A program made the translations under genes and the position numbers. Below the pieces are notes generated by a model. The model saw nothing but the letters and a program-made list of their open reading frames with translations. It was not told where the DNA came from and did not search any database. A stretch of DNA of 64,000 bases from Neolewinella marina (GTDB lineage Bacteria; Bacteroidota; Bacteroidia; Chitinophagales; Saprospiraceae): assembly GCF_002631205.1 (NCBI RefSeq), contig NZ_PDLO01000001.1:496001-560000 (forward strand), in the 5' to 3' direction. Shown here one piece after another: positions 43,667-51,988 of the stretch. Positions within the stretch are counted from its first letter, which is position 1. Each line of letters opens with the position of its first letter.

Positions 43667-45121
43667 CTAGCGGGTTTGGGAGGTCAGGGTGAGCTCCACG
43701 GCCTCGGCCATCCCCTCCCGTTCTATGCGATCGAGGGCCAGCGACAATTCTTCCGCGAGGCCGGGGAGGTCCGACAGGTCGCGGCCCCAAGCCCGTTTCC
43801 AGCCCAGGACGCGGCCAGTCAGTTCATCCAGGGAATTGCATTCCGCCCACGCCCGTTGGAGGAAGTCGATGGCCCAGTCGTCGTCCTTCAGCGGAATGGG
43901 CTGTCCGGCCCGCTTGCCCCGGTAAAAGCGGATCAGGGCCGCAAAGGCCAGCGTCATCCGCGGCGGTGGCGTACCCCGTTGCTCGAGGTAGGCCAGCAGG
44001 GACGTCAGGACGCGCTCCCGGAATTTGGAGACCGAGTTCAGCGAGATGCTCAGCAGCCGGTGGTGAATGAAGGGGTTGCGGAAGCGATCGAGCACGTCAT
44101 CGGCGAACCGCTCCAGGTCCACCTCGGGCAGGCGGAGAATAGGTATCACCTCCTCGAAGAGGAGCTCCCGAACGAAGGCGCCGGTGGTTTCGTCCTCAAG
44201 GGTTTCCCGCACCGTCTCCTTGCCGCTGAGGTAGCCTACGGGTACCATGGAGGTGTGGGCCCCGTTCAGGATGGCCACCTTGCTGCGCCGGTAGGGCGTC
44301 AGGTTGTCGGTGTAAATGATGTTCAGTCCGATCTGGTCCAGGGGCAGTTCTTGGCGCACAGCCGCGGGTGCCTCGATCGCCAGCAGGTGATAGGGTTCCC
44401 CCTGGGTTACGGCTACGTCGCGGAAACCGAGCCGCTCCCAGGTTGTAGCCTGCTCGGCCTCCCCTACCCCGGGCACGATGCGGTCGACCAGGGTATTGCA
44501 GAAGGTACAATGCTGCTGCACCCAGGCGACGAATGCCTCCGGCAGCGACCAGTGACGGGCGTACTTGACCACCAGGTCCCGCAGTACGCTGCCATTGTCG
44601 ACGATGAGCTCGAGGGGGAAGACGATGCAGCCCCGGGATTCGACGCCGGCGAAGTGGGTGAAGCGGCGGTACAACCAGGCCGTCAGTTTGGCGGGGAACT
44701 CGTCGGGCACGCCGGAGTCGAGTCGGTCGTTTTCGGAAAAGCGGATCCCGGCTTCCGTAGTGTTGGAAATGATGTACCGGAAGTCGGGTTGCTCGGCCGA
44801 TGCCAGGAATCCGGACCAGTCCGCATCCATACTGATGACGCGGCTTACGTTCGTGATCAGGTCCACCTCGTCTACGGTCTTTCCCTGGCGGATACCGCGG
44901 GTCAGGACGTGAAAGAGCCCGTCCTGCTGTTGCCATTCGGAATAAATGCGGCGGTCGGAATTGTTGGCGACGAGGACGCCGAGGTCTGCGTCACGCGTGT
45001 CGTTGTACACCTGGATGATCCAGTCGGCAAAGCCCCGAAGGAAGTTGCCCCCGCCAAACTGCAGTACCCTCTCGGGGGGCGGCGGGGCTACGCTGGCAGT
45101 GGTTCGGTTGAGTGAGTGCAT
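43667..45121 (-). CDS. uxaB: Tagaturonate reductase (altronate oxidoreductase)
   Basis: Reduces D-tagaturonate to D-altronate with NADH in the cytoplasm, the second step of galacturonate breakdown. 484 residues from ATG 45121. An open frame to 45163 would overlap uxaA. Rossmann start VLQFGGGNFLRGFADW. Mannitol-dehydrogenase-family features include ISNTTEAGI, VPDEFPAKLTAWLYRRF, CNTLVDRIVPG, the catalytic-Lys segment RSKVAILNGAHTSMVPVGYL, and HHRLLSISLNSVSKFRERVL. It follows uxaA by 38 bases. Confidence 0.95.
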   Translation of the reverse strand: MHSLNRTTASVAPPPPERVLQFGGGNFLRGFADWIIQVYNDTRDADLGVLVANNSDRRIYSEWQQQDGLFHVLTRGIRQGKTVDEVDLITNVSRVISMDADWSGFLASAEQPDFRYIISNTTEAGIRFSENDRLDSGVPDEFPAKLTAWLYRRFTHFAGVESRGCIVFPLELIVDNGSVLRDLVVKYARHWSLPEAFVAWVQQHCTFCNTLVDRIVPGVGEAEQATTWERLGFRDVAVTQGEPYHLLAIEAPAAVRQELPLDQIGLNIIYTDNLTPYRRSKVAILNGAHTSMVPVGYLSGKETVRETLEDETTGAFVRELLFEEVIPILRLPEVDLERFADDVLDRFRNPFIHHRLLSISLNSVSKFRERVLTSLLAYLEQRGTPPPRMTLAFAALIRFYRGKRAGQPIPLKDDDWAIDFLQRAWAECNSLDELTGRVLGWKRAWGRDLSDLPGLAEELSLALDRIEREGMAEAVELTLTSQTR

Positions 45122-45159
45122 AATCGTTGTGGGTGTTTCTTTGGGGCGGGTCCGCGGGT

Positions 45160-46812
45160 TCAAAGGGATACCCCGCGTTTCCAGGGGATAAAGTCGTCCT
45201 GCCCGAGCTGTTCGGCGCGGGTGAGCTGTTCGCCGCTGGCAACGCGCAGCAGCAATTCCAGCAGCTCCTCGCCCTTGGACTGAATGGTGTCCTCGCCGGA
45301 AATGACGGTACCGGCGTTGATGTCGATGATGTCGGCCATGCGCTGCGCCAGGGCGGTGTTGCTGGCCATCTTTACCGTGGGGGTGATGGGGTTTCCGGTG
45401 GGGGTACCCAACCCGGTGGTGAAAACGATCAGGTTGGCCCCGGAACCGGCCAGGCCAGTGGTGCTTTCCACGTCGTTGCCCGGGGTGCAGAGCAGGTTCA
45501 GGCCGGGCCGGGTGGCCTGCTCAGTGTAATCCAGTACATCTACCACCGGGGAGGTGCCCCCCTTCTTGGCGGCTCCGGCCGATTTCATGGCGTCGGTGAT
45601 CAGTCCGTCGCGGATGTTGCCCGGGGAGGGGTTCATGGAGAAGGCCGACCCCACCGCTTCCGCCCGCTGGCTGTAGCTGCGCATGAGGTGGGCGAATTTC
45701 AGGGCCCCTTCCTCGGTGACGCAGCGGTTCACCAGCTCCTGCTCTACTCCGTTCAGTTCCGGGAACTCGGAGAGAATGGCCTTCCCGCCGAGGGAGACGA
45801 GCAGGTCGGAGGCGTACCCCAGGGCCGGATTCGCGGAGATGCCCGAGAAGCCGTCCGAGCCGCCGCATTCCAGGCCGAGGGTCAAATGCTCCAACCCCGC
45901 CGGGCGGCGTTCGATCTGGTTGGCCTGCATCAGTCCGGTGAAGGTCACCTTCACGGCCTCGGCGATGAATTCCCTTTCGGACTTGCTGCGCTGCTGCTCC
46001 AGGATATAGAGGGGCTTGCTGAAGTCCGGGGCGATGCGGTCCAGGGCTTCCTGCAGGAAGCCGGCCTGGGCGTTCTGACACCCCAGGCTGAGCACCGTTC
46101 CACCAGCAACGTTCGGGTTGTTGAGGTAGCCCGCCAGCAACCGGCACAGCGCCTCGGAATCCTGGCGAATCCCGCCGCAGCCGCCCTGGTGGGTGAGGAA
46201 CTTGATGCCGTCGACGTTGGGGAAGACCCGCTTGCCATGTAGTTCCGTTCCGGAGCGAAGAATTTCGGTGGACAGAATGTCTTCCTCCGCTGCTCCCGCC
46301 CGGTACTTGGCAATGAGGGCATCCACGTCGACGCTGAAGGCGCGATCGGTGACGTAACCCAGTTTCTCGAGCATGGCCGACTGGATCACCTCCACGTTGC
46401 GGTTCTCGCAGAACACCAGCGGGATCACGAGCCAGTAATTGCGGGTGCCCACCTGCCCGTCACCGCGGTGGTAGCCGGAGAACGTCCGTCCGCGGAAGGC
46501 GGAAACGTCGGGGGCGTCCCATTCCGTACTGCGCTGCCCGACGGAGTAATCGCTGCTGGCGTGCACCACGTTTTCGGTACTGATGCGGGTGCCCCGGGGC
46601 ACGGGCCGTAGGGTTTTCCCGACGGTGACGCCGTACATGGTGATGGTATCGCCTTCGGCGAAGTCGCGCTCGGCAAATTTGTGTTTGGTGGGCACATCCT
46701 CGCGGAACGGCAGGGTGCCACCCTCCGGCAGTTCGACCTCCTCGCCGGCGCGGAAGTCGCGCAGGGCAACGATGACGTTGTCGGCGGGGTGGATTTTCAG
46801 GAGTTCAGTCAT
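45160..46812 (-). CDS. uxaA: Altronate dehydratase
   Basis: Dehydrates D-altronate to 2-keto-3-deoxy-gluconate in the cytoplasm. 550 residues from ATG 46812. The N-terminal SAF domain (about 1-95, PADNVIVALRDFRAGEEV) is followed by the dehydratase domain with GYHRGDGQVGTRNYWLVIP, FLTHQGGCGGIRQDS, SLGCQNAQ, LECGGSDGFSGISANPALG and FTTGLGTPTGNPITPTVKM. The conserved Cys residues would bind the iron cofactor. Upstream in-frame bases to 46887 look non-coding. A 159-base gap lies before CE12, possibly with its own promoter. Confidence 0.95.
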   Translation of the reverse strand: MTELLKIHPADNVIVALRDFRAGEEVELPEGGTLPFREDVPTKHKFAERDFAEGDTITMYGVTVGKTLRPVPRGTRISTENVVHASSDYSVGQRSTEWDAPDVSAFRGRTFSGYHRGDGQVGTRNYWLVIPLVFCENRNVEVIQSAMLEKLGYVTDRAFSVDVDALIAKYRAGAAEEDILSTEILRSGTELHGKRVFPNVDGIKFLTHQGGCGGIRQDSEALCRLLAGYLNNPNVAGGTVLSLGCQNAQAGFLQEALDRIAPDFSKPLYILEQQRSKSEREFIAEAVKVTFTGLMQANQIERRPAGLEHLTLGLECGGSDGFSGISANPALGYASDLLVSLGGKAILSEFPELNGVEQELVNRCVTEEGALKFAHLMRSYSQRAEAVGSAFSMNPSPGNIRDGLITDAMKSAGAAKKGGTSPVVDVLDYTEQATRPGLNLLCTPGNDVESTTGLAGSGANLIVFTTGLGTPTGNPITPTVKMASNTALAQRMADIIDINAGTVISGEDTIQSKGEELLELLLRVASGEQLTRAEQLGQDDFIPWKRGVSL

Positions 46813-46971
46813 TACTTCAGGCTTTGATCGTGGCGAACGGCGGTTCAGGGGTGCGGTACGCGGAGTGGAAGGTACGCGCTTGGCCAAAAAGTCTTTCCTA
46901 TAAAGGTCTATATTACACTTATTGTCTGGATTCGCTGCCTCCTGAGTCGGTGGACCTTCGCTTCTCCCTAT

Positions 46972-47733
46972 TTATTTGCCTACGAGTTGTCGCCTCAGCG
47001 GCAACCGGGCTTCCCGAATACCCCGGGCAACTAACCCTGCGATGGCCCGGGCACCCGCGGGTGATAAATGAGTGTTGTCTTCCACGCCCTCTGGATAGTT
47101 CGGGTGTTCTCCCGCTTCGAGCCAGAGGAACAGTGCTTGGGAAGGCGCATCGCCGTAACCGGATATCAGGTCGCGGCTAAGGGTGGTCATGTCGATGAAG
47201 GGCACTTTCATCTCCCGGGCCACACGTCTGGCGGTAGCGGGGTACGCCTCGTGGGTGGGTTGCAGCACGCCCGCTGCATCGAATTTGCGCCGCACGATGG
47301 GGCTGAGGATCACGGCCCGACCGCCCCGCTCCCGCGTTTCCTCCACGTAGCGCTTGAGGTTGTCTCCGTAGTCTTCGGGAGAGGAAAAACGGGAAGTATC
47401 CGGCTTAGGGTCGTTGTGACCAAACTGGATGAATACATAATCTCCGGGCCGGATCGCCTCGTAGACGATCCGCCACAGCCCCTCCTGACGGAAGGACCGG
47501 GAGCTGCGCCCGTTGCGGGCGTGATTTTCCACGACTACCCCGGCGGTGAGGTAATCCGATAGGGCCTCTCCCCAGCCGGTTTCCGGTCGGCGGTCCTCCC
47601 GTTTATCGGCCGCCGTAGAATCTCCAATCAGGTATACGGTCGGGGGCGTGGCGGGCAGGGACCGACAGCCCACCACCACGGCAGCTACCAGAATAAATCC
47701 AGTCAGGCGGATCAGGAAAGATGAGAAATGCAT
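46972..47733 (-). CDS. Rhamnogalacturonan acetylesterase (CE12, SGNH hydrolase), lipoprotein
   Basis: Removes acetyl groups from rhamnogalacturonan I. 253 residues from ATG 47733. The lipobox VVVGC gives Cys23. SGNH blocks: nucleophile S39 in LIGDSTAADK, Gly in ARNGRSSRSF, Asn in FIQFGHNDPKP, and Asp/His in EDNTHLSPAGA near residue 228. It sits 34 bases after the PL1 lyase gene and works with it outside the cytoplasm. Confidence 0.93.
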   Translation of the reverse strand: MHFSSFLIRLTGFILVAAVVVGCRSLPATPPTVYLIGDSTAADKREDRRPETGWGEALSDYLTAGVVVENHARNGRSSRSFRQEGLWRIVYEAIRPGDYVFIQFGHNDPKPDTSRFSSPEDYGDNLKRYVEETRERGGRAVILSPIVRRKFDAAGVLQPTHEAYPATARRVAREMKVPFIDMTTLSRDLISGYGDAPSQALFLWLEAGEHPNYPEGVEDNTHLSPAGARAIAGLVARGIREARLPLRRQLVGK

Positions 47734-47767
47734 GTGGGTGAATTGACTGTAGTGAAACCGAACGGCG

Positions 47768-49312
47768 TTACCGGCCAATCAGCAAGCGCTCGGTGTGGTT
47801 GCCCTGGCTTGTGGCCACCACGATGTGGTAGATGCCCCGGGGCAGGACGGAGGCATTCAATACGTAGTCCCCTCCACAAGCAGCAGGGTATTCAGCACGG
47901 TTCACGAGACGCCCCATGCCGTCGTAGACACTCACCCACGCATTCGATTGAATTTCCTTCGCCAGGGAAACGGTGGCCGTGGAAGTAGCGGGATTGGGGT
48001 AAATGGCAACCTGGCCCAGGGGAAGGATATCCCGGGTGGAGGTAGTAAAGCCTTCGTAGGCAACCAGTACGCGCCCGGTGGTGATGCCGCCCTGGGTGTC
48101 CACCAGTTCGTACACGATGGTATCAGTGCCCGATCCGGCGGCGGGGGGGATAAAGGTGATGCGGTTGTCGCGTACGATGGCCAGGCCCGGCGGGTTATTG
48201 AGGATTCGGCTGATGCGCAGTTCACCGCCATCCGGGTCGTAATCGTTGGCCGTAACGTCCACCACGGTTGGTGCGGCGTAGTCGCTGAAATCAATGCTGT
48301 CGGTCACCGCTACGGGAGGTTGATTGGTATCCGGATTGAAGGGTCCGGCGGAGTTCATTACGTGGGCCGGCACCGCCTCCGCAGGGAGGGCAGTGTAAGG
48401 GTAGAGGCTGGCGGGCTCAAATGCATTGCCGTTGGTTTCCCGCTTGCCGATGGATCCGTCGTATATGTTGCCGATGCTCACGAGCTCCGGCTCCCGGATG
48501 CCTTTCCCCTGGTCGCCGACCGAATGCGGGTCATTGGAATTGCGGAAGTAATTGTTCTCTACCACCAGGTGGGATTCAAAATTGGCGGCAATGCAGTAGG
48601 AGCTGATGTCCTCGAAGTAGGTATTAAGGACGTGCACGTCACCGAAACGCGTGCGGGGCATTCGCTGCGACAACCCTTTGCCAATGCTGCCGTCGAACCA
48701 GCAGTTGTAGTAGGTAGTGCGCAGGTGGCCCCGGCTTTCCACCTGGTCGTCGCTGGACCCGATCAGGCTCACCTTGTTGTGATCGCTGAAGCGGCAGTTG
48801 GAGATGGTGATGTAGTCGGCATCCATACCATTGCCACTGCGGATGTCCAACAGGCCGTCTGCGGCGGCGTACAACCAGCAGTGGTCGATCCAGACGTTCT
48901 GCCCGTACACCGTGATGCCGTCGGTGCTGTGCGTTTTGCCCGACCAGTCGCCATCGTATGAATCGCCGATGGACAGGTTCTGGATGATCACGTTGTTGCC
49001 AACCACCTCCAGTCCGCCGAACCGGATCATGGCTTCCGGCGTAGCCCCGCGCAGGGTTTTGTTCCCGTACACCTTCACCCGTTCGTACAGGTTGAGCTCG
49101 ATGGTATCCTGCACCAGGATTACCCGGGGGGTGTTGCTCCGCAGTTGGGCCACCAGCTCGGATCGTGAGCTCACGGTAACAGTTTCTCCCCCCTCACCGC
49201 CGGTGGTCCCCCCGTTCAGTGAAGCCCAGCCGACTGGACCTTGTTGTCCCTGGACAGCCAAGGATAACAGGAAGGCAAGAATTAATAAGGGTAAATAGCT
49301 ATGCATGATCAT
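47768..49312 (-). CDS. PL1 pectate lyase with type IX secretion tail
   Basis: Cleaves de-esterified homogalacturonan by beta-elimination, secreted to the surface or medium. 514 residues. A signal peptide (MIMHSYLPLLILAFLLSLAVQG) is followed by a PL1 parallel beta-helix (about 30-330). Calcium/active-site motifs are VWIDHCWLYAAADGLLDIR, SNCRFSDHNKVSLIGSSD and RMPRTRFGDVHVLNTYF. Next is a cadherin/Big-like domain (about 350-430, VVDVTANDYDPDGGELRIS), then a C-terminal T9SS sorting domain (about 437-514, IYPNPATSTATVSL to the final ERLLIGR). The ATG at 49312 overlaps the GH28 stop as ATGA. Confidence 0.93.
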   Translation of the reverse strand: MIMHSYLPLLILAFLLSLAVQGQQGPVGWASLNGGTTGGEGGETVTVSSRSELVAQLRSNTPRVILVQDTIELNLYERVKVYGNKTLRGATPEAMIRFGGLEVVGNNVIIQNLSIGDSYDGDWSGKTHSTDGITVYGQNVWIDHCWLYAAADGLLDIRSGNGMDADYITISNCRFSDHNKVSLIGSSDDQVESRGHLRTTYYNCWFDGSIGKGLSQRMPRTRFGDVHVLNTYFEDISSYCIAANFESHLVVENNYFRNSNDPHSVGDQGKGIREPELVSIGNIYDGSIGKRETNGNAFEPASLYPYTALPAEAVPAHVMNSAGPFNPDTNQPPVAVTDSIDFSDYAAPTVVDVTANDYDPDGGELRISRILNNPPGLAIVRDNRITFIPPAAGSGTDTIVYELVDTQGGITTGRVLVAYEGFTTSTRDILPLGQVAIYPNPATSTATVSLAKEIQSNAWVSVYDGMGRLVNRAEYPAACGGDYVLNASVLPRGIYHIVVATSQGNHTERLLIGR

Positions 49313-50739
49313 TGCGCCTCTACCAGTTCCCCGTTGAGATAGTAATCCTGGTAGTCCAGGTCCTCCACGAACTCGATCTTGTTTCCCTCGGCCACGCCAT
49401 CGAAGCGGCAATCGATAAGCTCCACCCCGGTGATGGGGTGGTCGGGGCTGTAGCCCTCCAGCAGGAGGCCGTAGCGGCTCTTCTTCGAAGTGACGTTCTC
49501 GACGACGATGTTGCGGACGGTCGGGATGTACCCCCGGGTGGTGTCGGAGAAGATGTCGTAGCGCATGTTGATGCGGACCACGGCTTCCCGTACCTCACCG
49601 ACCGTGATGTTGCGGAAGTAGAGATTTTCGATGGTACCGCCCCTCACCTTATTGGTCTTGACCCGGATGGCACGGTCAAGATTCGGACTGTCCATCACGC
49701 AGTTCTCCGCGTAAATGTTCCGGGCGCCCCCGCTCACTTCGCTGCCGATCACCACCCCGCCGTGGCCGTCCTTCATCTCGCAATCCTGGATGACGACGTT
49801 CTCGATGGGCCGGCCGCTGTTGCGTCCGTCCTGGTTGCGGCCCGATTTCAGGGCGATGCAATCGTCGCCGGTATCGAAGTAGCAGTTCTTGATCAGCACG
49901 TTGTTACAGCTTTCCGGGTCGCAGCCGTCGCTGTTCGGTCCGTGGCTGATCACGCGTACGTTCTGAATCGTCACGTTATCGCTCAGGGTAGGATGCAAGA
50001 CCCACATTGGGGAATTGCGGATGGTTACTCCATCAATCAAAATATTCTTGCACCGGTAAGTATGCACGAAGTTGGGCCGCAGGTAGCTCACGCCCTCAAA
50101 CCGCCGCTCTTCCAGGGGCACTTCGTTCGTGTTCCAGGCGTAGAGTCGGGGACGACTGTTGGCGTCGGCCTGGCTGGGCATTCCTTCCCGCCATCCGTAG
50201 CGGTCGGAGCCCGACCACGGCCACCAGTTCTCGTTGCTGGCCTGCCCGTCGAGGGTACCACTGCCGGTGATGGCAATGTTCTCCTGCTCGTAAGCGTAGA
50301 TGAGCGGACTGTAGTTATAGGTTTCCACGCCTTCCCACCGCGTGTGCACCGCAGGCAGGTAATCCTCCGGAGTGGTGCTGAATTTCAGGGTGGCCCCTTC
50401 CGACAGGTGTAGGTTGACGTTACTTTTCAGGTGGATGGGACCTTTTACGTAAAAGTCTCCCGACGGTACCACCACCCGACCGCCCCCGGCGGAGGTGCAT
50501 TTCTCGATGGCCTGGCGGAGGGCCGGCAATGCGTCGGTGCGGCCATCGGCCACGGCGCCCTCGGCCGTGATGTCAAAGTCGCGGTCGGGAAACTCAGGGG
50601 GCTGGATGTTCGCCAGGATTTCCTCCACCCCGTTCCAAGGGTCATCGGCGACGGTGGTTACCGCATCCTCCGCTTCCGGAGCGGGTTGGCAATGCAGGAG
50701 AAACAGGAAAGCGAAAAATCCGGGTAGGTATCTGATCAT
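49309..50739 (-). CDS. GH28 polygalacturonase, lipoprotein
   Basis: Hydrolyses galacturonan, probably exo-acting. 476 residues from ATG 50739. The signal ends FLFLLHC, lipidated Cys. The four GH28 motifs are present: NSDGCDPESC (near 269), DTGDDCIALKSG (near 290), DGHGGVVIGSE (near 323) and RVKTNKVRGG (near 358, the RIK variant). Catalytic Asp residues are intact. First gene of the minus-strand pectin operon; its stop is fused to the PL1 start. The 205-base divergent gap to PL10 should hold promoters for both directions. A weak TACGATTG lies 8 bases before this ATG. Confidence 0.93.
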   Translation of the reverse strand: MIRYLPGFFAFLFLLHCQPAPEAEDAVTTVADDPWNGVEEILANIQPPEFPDRDFDITAEGAVADGRTDALPALRQAIEKCTSAGGGRVVVPSGDFYVKGPIHLKSNVNLHLSEGATLKFSTTPEDYLPAVHTRWEGVETYNYSPLIYAYEQENIAITGSGTLDGQASNENWWPWSGSDRYGWREGMPSQADANSRPRLYAWNTNEVPLEERRFEGVSYLRPNFVHTYRCKNILIDGVTIRNSPMWVLHPTLSDNVTIQNVRVISHGPNSDGCDPESCNNVLIKNCYFDTGDDCIALKSGRNQDGRNSGRPIENVVIQDCEMKDGHGGVVIGSEVSGGARNIYAENCVMDSPNLDRAIRVKTNKVRGGTIENLYFRNITVGEVREAVVRINMRYDIFSDTTRGYIPTVRNIVVENVTSKKSRYGLLLEGYSPDHPITGVELIDCRFDGVAEGNKIEFVEDLDYQDYYLNGELVEAQ

Positions 50740-50944
50740 GGTGCACAATCGTATAAAGGGAATCACAAGGTTTTCTGGAAGCCGGACCGGCCGGTGCTTC
50801 CGGGATTCCCAAATGTAGGCTGGGCCCCGCCAGCCGGATCACGCAGAAATCATCATCGACCTAGCCGCTTTTCACATCCCCTACCCCCTGGTTGGCCAGG
50901 GGAACCCGGCCTTTTTACATTAGGTGGCATCAAGATTTTGCCCC

Positions 50945-51982
50945 GTGAAACACCTCCTTCTTCCCCTCTGCTGCCTTCTCTTTTTCTCCTGCCGCGCGCA
51001 TCCGTCGTTTCCCCAGTCGGGGGACCCCGTGGCCGATCGCATGCTGCTGTATCAGCGGGACAACGGCGGCTGGCCGCAGGATCACGGCGACGCCATCGAC
51101 TACTCGGCGGAACTGTCGGAGGAGGAACGGGCAGCCATCGCCCAGGATAAATCCCGCGAGGATGCCACCCTGGACGACCACAGTACCACGCGGGAAATTG
51201 ACTATCTGCTGGAGGCCTTCGCTGAAACCGGCAAATCGGCCTACCGGAAGGCGGCTATCCGCGGACTTGAATTCCTGCTGACCGCCCAGAATGCCGCCGG
51301 GGGCTGGCCCCAGAAATACCCGGACACCTCCGGCTACCACGGCCACATCACCTACAACGATAACGCCATGATCGACGTGATGAACCTCCTCTTCCAGGTC
51401 GCCGGGGGCGAGGGGAAGTACGGCAGCGTGGACCAGGATTTGCGCGCGCGGGCCGCGGGTGCCGTGCAACGGGGAATAGCCTGCATCCTGAATACCCAAG
51501 TGGTGGCCCGGAATGGTCAGCTGACCGTCTGGGGAGCCCAGCACGACCGCCACACCCTGGCACCGGCGGCGGCCCGGAAGTTTGAGCCGGCCACCCTGAG
51601 TGGATCGGAGAGCGTGGGCATCGTCCGTTTCCTGATGCGGCTGGAAAACCCCGACGAAAGTATCAAGCGGAGTATTCGCGCGGCGGTACATTTCCTGGAT
51701 TCGGTCCGGATCGACGGGTACCGCATGGACAGGATCGACGACCCCAGCCAGCCCACCGGCCGCGACCGCATCATCGTGCCGGACAGCAGCAAAACCCTCT
51801 GGGCCCGCTTCTATGAACTCGATACCTTCCGGCCCGTCTTCACCGGTCGGGATGCCGTGGTGCACTACCGGCTGGAAGACATCGAGAACGAGCGGCGCAT
51901 GGGCTATGGCTTCTACGGCTCCTGGCCCCGCGACCTCATTCGGAAGGATTACCCGGCCTGGGAAGCCCTGATAAAAGATTAG
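50945..51982 (+). CDS. pelA: PL10 pectate lyase, lipoprotein
   Basis: A second pectate lyase, of the (alpha/alpha) toroid PL10 family, acting by beta-elimination on polygalacturonate. 345 residues from GTG 50945. An in-frame GTG at 50924 would add seven residues. Lipobox LFFSC with Cys16. Family motifs: LLYQRDNGGWPQDHG, DDHSTTREIDYLLEAF, AAGGWPQKYPDTSGYHGHIT followed by YNDNAM, and VWGAQHDRHTLAPAAARKFE. The last carries the Arg/Asp cluster of the active site. It is divergent from GH28 and converges on the HTCS gene six bases away. Confidence 0.93.
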   Translation: MKHLLLPLCCLLFFSCRAHPSFPQSGDPVADRMLLYQRDNGGWPQDHGDAIDYSAELSEEERAAIAQDKSREDATLDDHSTTREIDYLLEAFAETGKSAYRKAAIRGLEFLLTAQNAAGGWPQKYPDTSGYHGHITYNDNAMIDVMNLLFQVAGGEGKYGSVDQDLRARAAGAVQRGIACILNTQVVARNGQLTVWGAQHDRHTLAPAAARKFEPATLSGSESVGIVRFLMRLENPDESIKRSIRAAVHFLDSVRIDGYRMDRIDDPSQPTGRDRIIVPDSSKTLWARFYELDTFRPVFTGRDAVVHYRLEDIENERRMGYGFYGSWPRDLIRKDYPAWEALIKD

Positions 51983-51988
51983 CTACTC

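Noticed and set aside
47040-47070. Palindrome CACCCGCGGGTG as a further copy of the dispersed word
   Set aside because: It lies inside the CE12 coding sequence and matches the 17-mer only at its first nine bases, so chance is enough to explain it.
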